This document shows, in pieces, positions 8,780-14,705 of a stretch of DNA of 14,705 nucleotides. The notes beneath the pieces were generated by a model. It had not been told where the DNA came from. It did not search any database and saw only the letters and a program-made list of their open reading frames with translations. The stretch's first letter is position 1, and every line of letters begins with the position of its first letter. Both the position numbers and the translations under genes were made by a program. This DNA is from RYN-433 sp036558265 (GTDB lineage: Bacteria > Planctomycetota > Phycisphaerae > Tepidisphaerales > Tepidisphaeraceae). Where the stretch lies: NCBI GenBank assembly GCA_036558265.1, contig DATBFY010000118.1, forward strand, positions 1 to 14,705. Reading direction: 5' to 3'.

Positions 8780-9052
8780 CTGTTACACCTTCAGGGCGAG
8801 ACGACGTGCCCAGCGTACGCGAACCCTCCGCCCCTCATTCTGCGCCACACACTCACGGCATCTTATCAGGAAATAAACATTTTCGTTGACGGTCGCCTCG
8901 GGCATTTTCCGGCGGACTTGAATGGGCTGCGGTGCTGCCGATGGGAACGAGCGAACGCAACTCATTGATATTAATAAAGTAACGTCCGTTCGACGAGCTG
9001 GGCGGGTTGGTCCCTTCCCCCGAATGCACGTTCGGACTAGCTTTCTACCCGC
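8780..9052. promoter_or_regulatory. Divergent intergenic region with AT-rich patch (8961-8981)
   Basis: These 273 bases separate the start of the giant gene (minus) from the hydrolase gene (plus), so promoters for both should lie here. The stretch 8961-8981 is strikingly AT-rich for this GC-rich DNA and is the most likely place for promoter opening. A TAAGAT at 8860-8865 on the minus strand is a weak -10 candidate for the giant gene. I find no convincing paired -35/-10 on either strand and no clear operator or riboswitch. Confidence 0.3.
8786..8791 (-). promoter_or_regulatory. Ribosome binding site of the giant surface-protein gene
   Basis: On the minus strand AAGGTG lies 6 nt before ATG 8779, a good match to the anti-Shine-Dalgarno sequence at normal spacing. 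It favours this start over the in-frame ATG at 8767, which has no comparable site. Confidence 0.7.
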
Positions 9053-9850
9053 GTGCGTCCTGTTCTGAGCTTCCTAATCTTCTTCGATCTGCTGGCGACT
9101 CTGGGCTGCGCCGGCGGCACCCAGTCGCTGGACGCCGTGCCGAGCGATCGGATCGTCTGCTTCGTGCCGGGCGTGGCGGGTGATTCGGGTTTGTACGGCG
9201 GGCTCAAAAAGGCCCTGGTGGAATCGGGCGCCACCGACCTGCGCGTCTTCACCTGGGGCGCGCCGCCTCCGCTGTTCGCGCTCAACTTCCAGACCACCTC
9301 CATCCACGACAAGGCCGAGCAGCAACTGGCCGACCGCCTGACCCAATGGCTGCACCAGCGACCTGGGATGCGCGTTGACCTGATCGGTCACAGCGCCGGC
9401 GGCGGTGTCATCCTCGGGGCGCTGCGACGGCTGGGCGAGGGCGACGCGGTGGATCACGTGGTGCTGCTGTCGCCATCGGTCTCGCCGGGGTATGACCTGG
9501 CGCCACCGTTGCGGCGCGTGCGGGTTCGGCTGGATTTGTTCTGGAGCGACCGGGATACGTTCTTTTTGAAGTGGCGCACGGGGACGTTCGGGACGTACGA
9601 CAACGTGAAGACGCCGGCCGCCGGCAACATGGGATTTCACCCCACCACCCCGCTGCCGCCGGAACTCGCATCGAGGCTGGTGCAGCATCCGTACGGCCCG
9701 CAATGGGAGTCGCTGGGGAACGCCGGCGGGCACGATGGGTCGGTGGCGCACGATTTCGTGCGGCAGGTGGTGACGCCGTTGCTCAATGCGCCTGCGCCAT
9801 CACCAGCGGCGGCAACGGCGCCCGTCACGTCCCCGGGTGCAGGCAAATGA
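9053..9850 (+). CDS. Putative lipoprotein alpha/beta-hydrolase (lipase/esterase-like)
   Basis: The gene starts with GTG 9053, the first usable start after an in-frame TAG at 9038; there is no obvious Shine-Dalgarno site. The 265-residue product begins with a hydrophobic segment (residues 4-18) ending in TLGC, a slightly non-canonical lipobox that would lipidate Cys19. GHSAGG at residues 112-117 is the alpha/beta-hydrolase nucleophile elbow with Ser114. Asp166 or Asp168 (SDRD) and His227 (GGHDGSVAH) are good candidates to complete the triad. By family it would hydrolyse an ester; the substrate is unknown. It is divergent from the giant surface-protein gene and convergent with the SDR gene, overlapping it by 26 bp. 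It is a single-copy relative in function, not a close paralogue, of the two hydrolases at 13034-14705. The Pro/Ala-rich tail (residues about 245-265) looks disordered. Confidence 0.85.
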   Translation: MRPVLSFLIFFDLLATLGCAGGTQSLDAVPSDRIVCFVPGVAGDSGLYGGLKKALVESGATDLRVFTWGAPPPLFALNFQTTSIHDKAEQQLADRLTQWLHQRPGMRVDLIGHSAGGGVILGALRRLGEGDAVDHVVLLSPSVSPGYDLAPPLRRVRVRLDLFWSDRDTFFLKWRTGTFGTYDNVKTPAAGNMGFHPTTPLPPELASRLVQHPYGPQWESLGNAGGHDGSVAHDFVRQVVTPLLNAPAPSPAAATAPVTSPGAGK

Positions 9851-10985
9851 ATCGGATCACACGCTCGAGCGTCTGCCGCCAGTCGGGTAGCGGCAGCGGC
9901 CCGCCCCACAGCGCCTCGGCGTGCCTGGTCTCGAAGACGCGCGGGCACAGGAGCCCCGGGAAGAACGAGTCCAGCGAGTCGGCCAGGTGACCGACCACCG
10001 GGTCGCCCGCGGCCGCGGCGCGGCGCCATTGTTCGAATGCTTCGGCATCGACGATGCGCGGACGCTCGCCGCGCCGCGATCGCCGAGAGCCCGCGCGCTG
10101 GTGAGCGCCGAACTGCTCCCAGACCAGGTCCATCACCTCACCCAGCGGGATCGCGCGGTCGCCCGCCGCCACGTGCCAGATCGTCTTTGCCGGGCTGTCC
10201 TTGGTCGCCGCCCTGGCGAGAAATCGCGCGGCGGTCTCCGTGGGGATCAGGTCCAGGGTCGTCTGCGGCGTCGCCGGAACGATCGGGATCAGCCCGCGCC
10301 CGAACCAGCGGAACGCGTGGTGCAGCGCGCCCGGGCGATGCACCACCCCGTTCGCGTGCGACCCCATCACGATGCTCACCCGCGCCACGCGCACCGGCAA
10401 TCCGCACGACAGCGCCAGCCGCTCGCACTCCCACTTGGTCCGCTCGTACCGGTTCACGAAACCCGGCGGCTCGAACGGCGCTTCGGGCACGCGGCCGGTG
10501 CTCGACCCGGCCACGCAGACGGTGCTCACGTGGATGAGCCGCCGCAACCGCCGGCAGGTCGCCGCCCAGTCCAGAAGTCGCCGCGTCCCGTCGACGTTGA
10601 CGTTCCACTGGTCGTCCGGCGGGCCGCGGAAGCGCGTGTCCGCCGCCGCATGCACGATCACGTCCGTCTCGCGCACCAGCGCATCGGCATCGCGCGCGTT
10701 CAGGCCCAGGGCGTCCTGCCCGACGTCGCCGACCACCAGCCGGAGTCGCGACACGTCGGCGGGGATCGAGCCGTCCGCCGCCCGCAGCGCGCCGACCGTC
10801 GCCACCCACGCCTCGAACCGCTCGCGCGCGCCGACGCCGCCCGTCGAGCGCACCAGCACGTCCACGCGACCCACCTGTGGCGACGCCGAGAGTTCCGCCG
10901 CCAGTTGCGGGCCCAGCGCGCCGGTGGCGCCGGTCAGGAGGATGTTCAGCGGCGGCATCGCCGACGATGAGCGCGTATCAGTCAC
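9825..10985 (-). CDS. Thioester-reductase/fatty-acyl-reductase-like extended SDR (NAD(P)-dependent)
   Basis: The 386-residue product has an N-terminal Rossmann fold with TGATGALG (Gly19, Gly22, Gly25), a VVGDV strand, VIVHAAADTRF, NVDGTRRLL, HVSTVCVAG (Ser154/Thr155) and the catalytic pair Tyr180/Lys184 in RYERTK. The run GDVGQDALGLNARDADAL followed by HAAADTRF resembles the thioester-reductase/male-sterility (NAD_binding_4) branch of extended SDRs, which reduce acyl thioesters to aldehydes or alcohols. A plain nucleoside-sugar epimerase is less likely but possible. The longest frame starts at GTG 10985 and overlaps the upstream acyltransferase stop by 8 bp; ATG 10958 (residue 10) lies closer to the Rossmann strand and is an alternative. 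It is the last gene of the five-gene run. No carrier or adenylation domain is fused, so its substrate must be delivered separately. Confidence 0.85.
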   Translation of the reverse strand: MTDTRSSSAMPPLNILLTGATGALGPQLAAELSASPQVGRVDVLVRSTGGVGARERFEAWVATVGALRAADGSIPADVSRLRLVVGDVGQDALGLNARDADALVRETDVIVHAAADTRFRGPPDDQWNVNVDGTRRLLDWAATCRRLRRLIHVSTVCVAGSSTGRVPEAPFEPPGFVNRYERTKWECERLALSCGLPVRVARVSIVMGSHANGVVHRPGALHHAFRWFGRGLIPIVPATPQTTLDLIPTETAARFLARAATKDSPAKTIWHVAAGDRAIPLGEVMDLVWEQFGAHQRAGSRRSRRGERPRIVDAEAFEQWRRAAAAGDPVVGHLADSLDSFFPGLLCPRVFETRHAEALWGGPLPLPDWRQTLERVIRFICLHPGT

Positions 10986-12378
10986 GAGCCGAACCTATCA
11001 GGTCAGGTGCCGAATCGCATACGGCCATTCGCGAAGCGGAAGTGGATTCGGCAAGACTTCGCAGGCGCTGGATGAACGTCGCGACGATGCGCGCCGCGCG
11101 CTCGTCGCCGATCAACGCCGGCCGGTACGTCAGCGCAACGTGCGACCGCTCGCCCAGAGAACTCGGGGTGAACAGGATCGGCAGCGCCGGCCCGGTCGGC
11201 GAGAACCGCAAGTAGTCCAGGATGACCTGCGGGTGGTACTCCGCCGCCCAACTCCGGCAAAGGTTGACGTTCGAGATCCCCCCGGCGAGCGGCAGGTGCC
11301 TGAGGTAGAAGCGCACCCACGTCTCAAGGGACATCAGGCGTGATTCGGCGACCGCCGCCGCCATCCGAAGCTGGCTCGCCTCCGCCACCTTCACCTGCTT
11401 CTGCCAGGCGTTCTGCCCCGCGATTGCCCGCACCAGTGCCGGCCAGTCGCGCAGCACGTCGGGGCGCACGACCACCGTCGTGAATCCCAGGAACAGGCCG
11501 AAGACGTCGTCCAGGTCGTCGCCGCACGATGGGCGAAGGTCCACCACCGTCCCCAGCGCCAATTCCTGCCGCGACCGGCCGGGCGGGGTCGCGCCGTAGC
11601 GATGGCACGCCTCCGCCATCGCCGCCAGGAACACGTCGTTGACGGTTGCGCCCAGTTGCCGCGCCGCCTCCCTGATCTGGCCGATCATCCCGTCGGGCAG
11701 CGGGTGCACCTCACACCGGACGCGATAATCCGCCAGCGGGCGCTCGACCCGCCGCGCGTTGCACAGGCGCGTCGTCATCCGCAGCGCCGACAGGAATCCC
11801 TCGCCCAGGCTCCAGCGCCCGCGCGACGGACCGAAGTGGTGCCAGTACCCGCCGCGCGGCGATTCCACGGGCACGCTTCGCGCCCGCGCCGGTTCATGGA
11901 TCCGGTAGAACCATTCGCGCAGCAGCAGCCGGATCGAGGCGCTGTCCGCCACCCAATGGTGATAGACAAGTCCCAGGTCGTGCGAGTCCGCCTGCCGCAG
12001 GACGAACGGGCGGAAGGGGCAGACGGGTTGATCGTCCTCCACACCTTCATCGAACGGTCGGTTCATCTCGCCCGACACGTGCTCCGCCAGCGTCACGCCG
12101 CCGTCCACGACGCGCACCGCGTCCGCCGCCGTCCGCGGATCGCACGCGTCGTGCGCGAACGCGTCGCCCGAAACCCGCACCCGCCCCAGTCCCAGCACCT
12201 CCAACGTCCGCGCCCAAGCCCGCCCGATGCGATCGACGTCCGCCCGCCCGCGAACGTGCAGCACCTGCGCCGCGTTATACGGGTGTACGCGGTCCCACAG
12301 CCGCATCACCTGCTGGAAAACGTTCAACCTCATCGAGTGCATCGCCATTCGTCTTTCCGATCGCTGCGCGCGGCTCAT
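10978..12378 (-). CDS. Condensation-domain / WS-DGAT-like acyltransferase with HHxxxDS motif
   Basis: The product is 466 residues from ATG 12378, which overlaps the methyltransferase stop as ATGA. The frame stays open further upstream, but that part is the out-of-frame shadow of the methyltransferase gene, rich in Gly/Arg/Ala, so the longer start is rejected. HHWVADS at residues 140-146 is the HHxxxDG-type catalytic motif of condensation domains, WS/DGAT wax-ester synthases and PapA-type acyltransferases, with Ser instead of the final Gly; His141 would be the general base. NDVFLAAMAEACHRYG from residue 247 and VVDLRPSCGDDLDDVFGLF near 276-294 match the second half of this fold. The length suits a stand-alone acyltransferase with no fused carrier domain. 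It should join an acyl group to an alcohol or amine. Substrates cannot be read from sequence; adjacency to a thioester-reductase-like SDR makes ester formation attractive. Confidence 0.82.
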   Translation of the reverse strand: MSRAQRSERRMAMHSMRLNVFQQVMRLWDRVHPYNAAQVLHVRGRADVDRIGRAWARTLEVLGLGRVRVSGDAFAHDACDPRTAADAVRVVDGGVTLAEHVSGEMNRPFDEGVEDDQPVCPFRPFVLRQADSHDLGLVYHHWVADSASIRLLLREWFYRIHEPARARSVPVESPRGGYWHHFGPSRGRWSLGEGFLSALRMTTRLCNARRVERPLADYRVRCEVHPLPDGMIGQIREAARQLGATVNDVFLAAMAEACHRYGATPPGRSRQELALGTVVDLRPSCGDDLDDVFGLFLGFTTVVVRPDVLRDWPALVRAIAGQNAWQKQVKVAEASQLRMAAAVAESRLMSLETWVRFYLRHLPLAGGISNVNLCRSWAAEYHPQVILDYLRFSPTGPALPILFTPSSLGERSHVALTYRPALIGDERAARIVATFIQRLRSLAESTSASRMAVCDSAPDLIGSARD

Positions 12379-13037
12379 GACATCGACGTGCGCCGCCCGG
12401 TGATCCTCGGCAGGAAGCGCCCCACGTGCGCGGTGTAGCTCGTGTACGCCGCGCCGTGCAGCACAGCCAGTGACCGCTCCTCGCGCCGCGCCTCCCACTG
12501 GAGCAACACCAGGTGCAACGCGCCGACGACGATCATCAACGGGCTGCAGACGACCACGACCGTCGTCAGCATCAGCAACGACGACAGCGCGTAGATCGGG
12601 TGCCGCACGTACGCGTAGGGGCCATTGAAGATCAGTTGCGTGCGCTCGTTCGGGTCGATCCCCATCCGCCACGACCTGCCCATCCGTCGCCAGCAGACCC
12701 AGGTCCCGGCGAAGGCGGCCATCGCGACCGCCACCGCAAGCCATGCCAGATAAACATTGCCCGACACCGCCCCAAGCGGCCTCAACAGTGGTGGCGGGTT
12801 CTCGATAAACGGTGTCAAAAGCGGTACGAAGACCCACAACACCACCACCGGGCCCCAGACGACGCGCAACAGCCTCCCCAGGCCCTCCGGCGGCACCAGG
12901 TTCGCCGCGCGACCGACCGTCCGCCGCGTCCGGGCGACCATCTGAAGCACCCGAAGCCAATAGGCCAGCATGATCAATCCGATCAGCAACGACGGCCACG
13001 AGTTGGGTGAAGTGTTAAATCTCATAACCCGTGTCAT
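12375..13037 (-). CDS. Isoprenylcysteine carboxyl methyltransferase (ICMT/PEMT)-like membrane protein
   Basis: The 220-residue product has four clear hydrophobic segments (about residues 13-34, 59-78, 95-116 and 150-180). The family core follows: NGPYAYVRHPIY at 138-149, with the Arg-His-Pro cofactor-binding signature at 145-147, and a C-terminal WEARREERSLAVLHGAAYTSY then VGRFLPR. This is the usual bacterial ICMT/phospholipid methyltransferase layout, with S-adenosylmethionine bound at the cytoplasmic membrane face. Bacteria lack CAAX proteins, so the real acceptor is probably a lipid or small hydrophobic molecule. It begins at ATG 13037, overlapping the upstream hydrolase stop as ATGA; Met5 (13025) is an alternative. 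Its own stop overlaps the acyltransferase start by 4 bp, so translation is likely coupled on both sides. Confidence 0.85.
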   Translation of the reverse strand: MTRVMRFNTSPNSWPSLLIGLIMLAYWLRVLQMVARTRRTVGRAANLVPPEGLGRLLRVVWGPVVVLWVFVPLLTPFIENPPPLLRPLGAVSGNVYLAWLAVAVAMAAFAGTWVCWRRMGRSWRMGIDPNERTQLIFNGPYAYVRHPIYALSSLLMLTTVVVVCSPLMIVVGALHLVLLQWEARREERSLAVLHGAAYTSYTAHVGRFLPRITGRRTSMS

Positions 13038-13867
13038 CGTGCGGATGCGCCATCGCGCGAGGCTTGATCACGGGCAGGCGCGATCCGGCCCGCGGCCGTT
13101 CGCGCGCCCTCCAGCACCGGCGTCGACGCAAACTTCGGATCGCGTTGTCCGGAATGAGCGGCCACCCACGCGGCTCGCTCGGGGCAGATCGCCAGGAGGT
13201 GCTCGATGATCGCCTGGTGCACCTTCGGCGCCTCGTCGATGTTCACGTGGGTCGTGTCCCACGCCCGAAGCGCCTTGCCCTCCTCCAACAGGTTCACGTT
13301 GAACAGTTGGCCCGTCGAACCCGGCTCGGGCGTCAGTGGGATCCCCCGCAGGAAATTGCTCCCCCCGAAGATCCCCGGTTGATAATAGTTGTAGCACGCC
13401 TTCACGTTCTTCGGGACCTGACGCTGGTCCACCGTGTCCAGCGTCACGACCATGTCCACCGGCACCCCCACCTTGTCCAGTTCCCGCGCGATCACCAGCG
13501 CGTCGTCCGCACCGAACGAATGCCCGATCAGGCAGATCGGCTCTGGATCCTTCGCCGCCCGGTAGCGCTCGGCCATGGTCCTGGCGAGCTCCTGACACTG
13601 GTCATGCTGGAATACTCGGGCGGTCAACCCGTCCCGCTGGATTTTCTCGCTCAGGACGTCGATCCCACCGGAGAACACCCCGACCCAACCGCGCAGCAGG
13701 TAGACCGTCCCCGCGCGCGGCGCCTCGCTGCGCGGCTGCACCCAGTCCATCTGACCGGGCGTCAATGACCCCATCGAGATGCACCCACCCGCTCCGAATG
13801 TCGCAATTGCCAGCAACGCACCCCACACGATGCCCACGAACAGAGGTTGAGACGTGTCGGTTCTCAT
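13034..13867 (-). CDS. Putative lipoprotein alpha/beta-hydrolase, tandem paralogue B
   Basis: The 277-residue product starts at ATG 13867. Upstream starts in the same frame, up to 13960, run into the preceding gene and lack a signal-peptide-like beginning. A hydrophobic stretch (residues 9-27) leads to GAGGC, a plausible though weak lipobox with Cys29. The mature part has the nucleophile elbow GHSFGAD (Ser117), Asp144 in VVTLDTVD and His207 in THVNIDEA, a complete Ser-Asp-His set, each aligning with the neighbour at 13896. Shared segments include GTVYLLRGWVGVFSGGID, KNVKACYNYYQ and FLRGIPL. It is 28 bp downstream of paralogue A, and its stop overlaps the methyltransferase start (ATGA). Likely an envelope esterase or lipase-like enzyme; the substrate is unknown. 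The Arg/Ala-rich C-terminal tail (about residues 240-277) has no counterpart in known catalytic cores. Confidence 0.83.
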   Translation of the reverse strand: MRTDTSQPLFVGIVWGALLAIATFGAGGCISMGSLTPGQMDWVQPRSEAPRAGTVYLLRGWVGVFSGGIDVLSEKIQRDGLTARVFQHDQCQELARTMAERYRAAKDPEPICLIGHSFGADDALVIARELDKVGVPVDMVVTLDTVDQRQVPKNVKACYNYYQPGIFGGSNFLRGIPLTPEPGSTGQLFNVNLLEEGKALRAWDTTHVNIDEAPKVHQAIIEHLLAICPERAAWVAAHSGQRDPKFASTPVLEGARTAAGRIAPARDQASRDGASAR

Positions 13868-13895
13868 CGTTTTTTTCGTAGCAAGGGTCGCGCCA

Positions 13896-14705
13896 TTACG
13901 GCCCAGCCGCGGCGCGAAGTTTCGAAGCGCCACCGCCGCCGCCAGCCCCACCGCCGCCACGCGTCTCCTGCCCGGTCGCGGCCGGCGGTTTTACGGCCTG
14001 GTGGCTGGCGGTCTGCGCCTCGCGAACCGGCGGCACGTACGTCGGATGCGCCCGCACCCACTCCTGGCGGGTCGGACAAACCGTCATCAACTGCCTGAGA
14101 ACTTCCCCGTGGATCTTCTCGTTCTTCTCAATGTTGAAGTGATCCGTGTTCGGCTCGAGCAGATCCGTCCGATCCGTCCGGATGTTCACGTTCGTCAGCA
14201 CGTTCCGGTTGTCCGGTGCCGCCTTCAGCGGAACACCCCGGAAATACGGGATCGCGTCAAGCACGCCGTGCGATTGGTAAAGGTTGTAGCATCGCTTCAC
14301 GTTCGCCGGCACGTCCGGCGGCGTCACCGGGTCCAGCGTGATGATCAGGTCCACCGGCACGTGGTTCTCCCCCAGTGACTGCGCGATCTGCAGGAGGTGA
14401 TCCGCCCCCCACGAGTGCCCGACCAGCACCAGCGGCTCGAACACCTTCTGATCCTTGTACTTCTGCACCAGCGCGTCGGTCAGCTCGTGCCACTGCTCGC
14501 AGCGGTAGACGTTCGCCCGGATTCCCTGCGCGTTGATCTCCTCGCCCAGCCTGTCGATGCCCGTCGACCAGATGCCGATGAACCCGCGCATCAGGTAGAC
14601 GTTCCCCGCCCTGGGCCGCTCCGAGAAGGTCTGCACGCGCGTCAGGTCGCCCGGCTGCATCGACGGTCCGGAACATCCACCGCCCGCCAGCGAAACGATC
14701 CCCGT
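13896..14705 (-). CDS. Putative lipoprotein alpha/beta-hydrolase, tandem paralogue A (5' end outside window)
   Basis: The frame is open to the right edge, so the true start is missing. Met at 14660 is not a convincing start: the codons before it read SLAGGGCSGPS, the end of a lipoprotein-type signal peptide with Cys at 14673-14675, matching the GAGGC of paralogue B. Numbering from Met 14660, the catalytic set is Ser83 (GHSWGAD), Asp110 (IITLDPV) and His174 (TDHFNIEKN), with spacing nearly identical to paralogue B (Ser to Asp 27 in both; Ser to His 91 against 90). Other shared blocks are GNVYLMRGFIGIWSTGID, NVKRCYNLYQ and YFRGVPL. The tail is Pro- then Gly-rich (GGGGAGGGGG) and probably disordered. 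It is the first visible gene of the leftward operon; more genes may lie upstream. Confidence 0.83.
   Translation of the reverse strand, partial: TGIVSLAGGGCSGPSMQPGDLTRVQTFSERPRAGNVYLMRGFIGIWSTGIDRLGEEINAQGIRANVYRCEQWHELTDALVQKYKDQKVFEPLVLVGHSWGADHLLQIAQSLGENHVPVDLIITLDPVTPPDVPANVKRCYNLYQSHGVLDAIPYFRGVPLKAAPDNRNVLTNVNIRTDRTDLLEPNTDHFNIEKNEKIHGEVLRQLMTVCPTRQEWVRAHPTYVPPVREAQTASHQAVKPPAATGQETRGGGGAGGGGGASKLRAAAGP

Noticed and set aside
8945..8992. Inverted repeat CGAACG...CGTTCG as an operator or terminator
   Set aside because: The arms are only 6 bp and about 28 bases apart in GC-rich sequence, well within chance.
9921..10970. Plus-strand frame of 349 codons over the SDR gene
   Set aside because: Arg/Pro/His-rich antisense shadow; the minus strand has the complete SDR motifs.
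10201..11343. Plus-strand frame of 380 codons across the SDR/acyltransferase junction
   Set aside because: Spans two well-supported genes in antisense, with low-complexity Arg/Ser/Pro composition.
12379..12999. N-terminal extension of the acyltransferase frame to 673 codons
   Set aside because: This part is the shifted-frame shadow of the ICMT-like gene; the ATGA start at 12378 fits the operon and family length.
13868..13960. Longer start for hydrolase paralogue B
   Set aside because: It would overlap paralogue A and push the signal-peptide-like segment more than 30 residues inward; ATG 13867 places it at the N-terminus.

Overview
The window looks like a chromosomal segment of a high-GC planctomycete, probably class Phycisphaerae. 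This rests on the LEARRLLAA motif at the N-terminus of a giant multidomain protein. That motif is the LEPR-XLL signature typical of very large planctomycete surface proteins, and the surrounding domains (lamin-tail, CotH kinase, PA14, FN3, beta-rich C-terminal region) are the usual company for it. No RNA genes, CRISPR arrays, insertion sequences or attachment sites were seen.

Left part (1-8779, minus strand): a single reading frame of at least 2926 codons fills the first 8.8 kb. It starts at 8779 and is still open at the left window edge. In order it carries LEPR-XLL, a lamin-tail domain, a PA14-like domain within split jelly-roll segments, a chitobiase/HEX C-terminal-like domain, a CotH kinase-like domain, a second chitobiase-like domain, and three more lamin-tail domains. 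The last of these appears to contain an inserted golvesin-like carbohydrate-binding domain. Then come two copies of an FN3 - Ig-like - PA14 module, two Ig-like domains, and a Gly/Ala/Asn-rich beta-repeat region. Long open frames on the opposite strand are composition shadows.

Middle (8780-9052): a 273-bp divergent intergenic region containing an AT-rich patch. It is followed by a plus-strand gene (9053-9850) for a putative lipoprotein alpha/beta-hydrolase with a GHSAGG nucleophile elbow.

Right part (9825-14705, minus strand): a tight five-gene run transcribed towards the left. It encodes two paralogous secreted or lipoprotein-type alpha/beta-hydrolases (the first cut by the right edge), an isoprenylcysteine carboxyl methyltransferase-like membrane enzyme, a condensation/WS-DGAT-like acyltransferase with an HHxxxDS motif, and a thioester-reductase-like extended SDR. 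Three junctions overlap (4, 4 and 8 bp), so the run is almost certainly co-transcribed and translationally coupled. Its last gene converges on the plus-strand hydrolase with a 26-bp overlap. A working inference is a small lipid- or ester-metabolite pathway: the SDR reduces an acyl thioester, the HHxxxD enzyme makes an ester or amide, the methyltransferase modifies a lipid-like substrate at the membrane, and envelope hydrolases act on the product or its precursors. Only the family assignments are supported by sequence. The pathway is a hypothesis.
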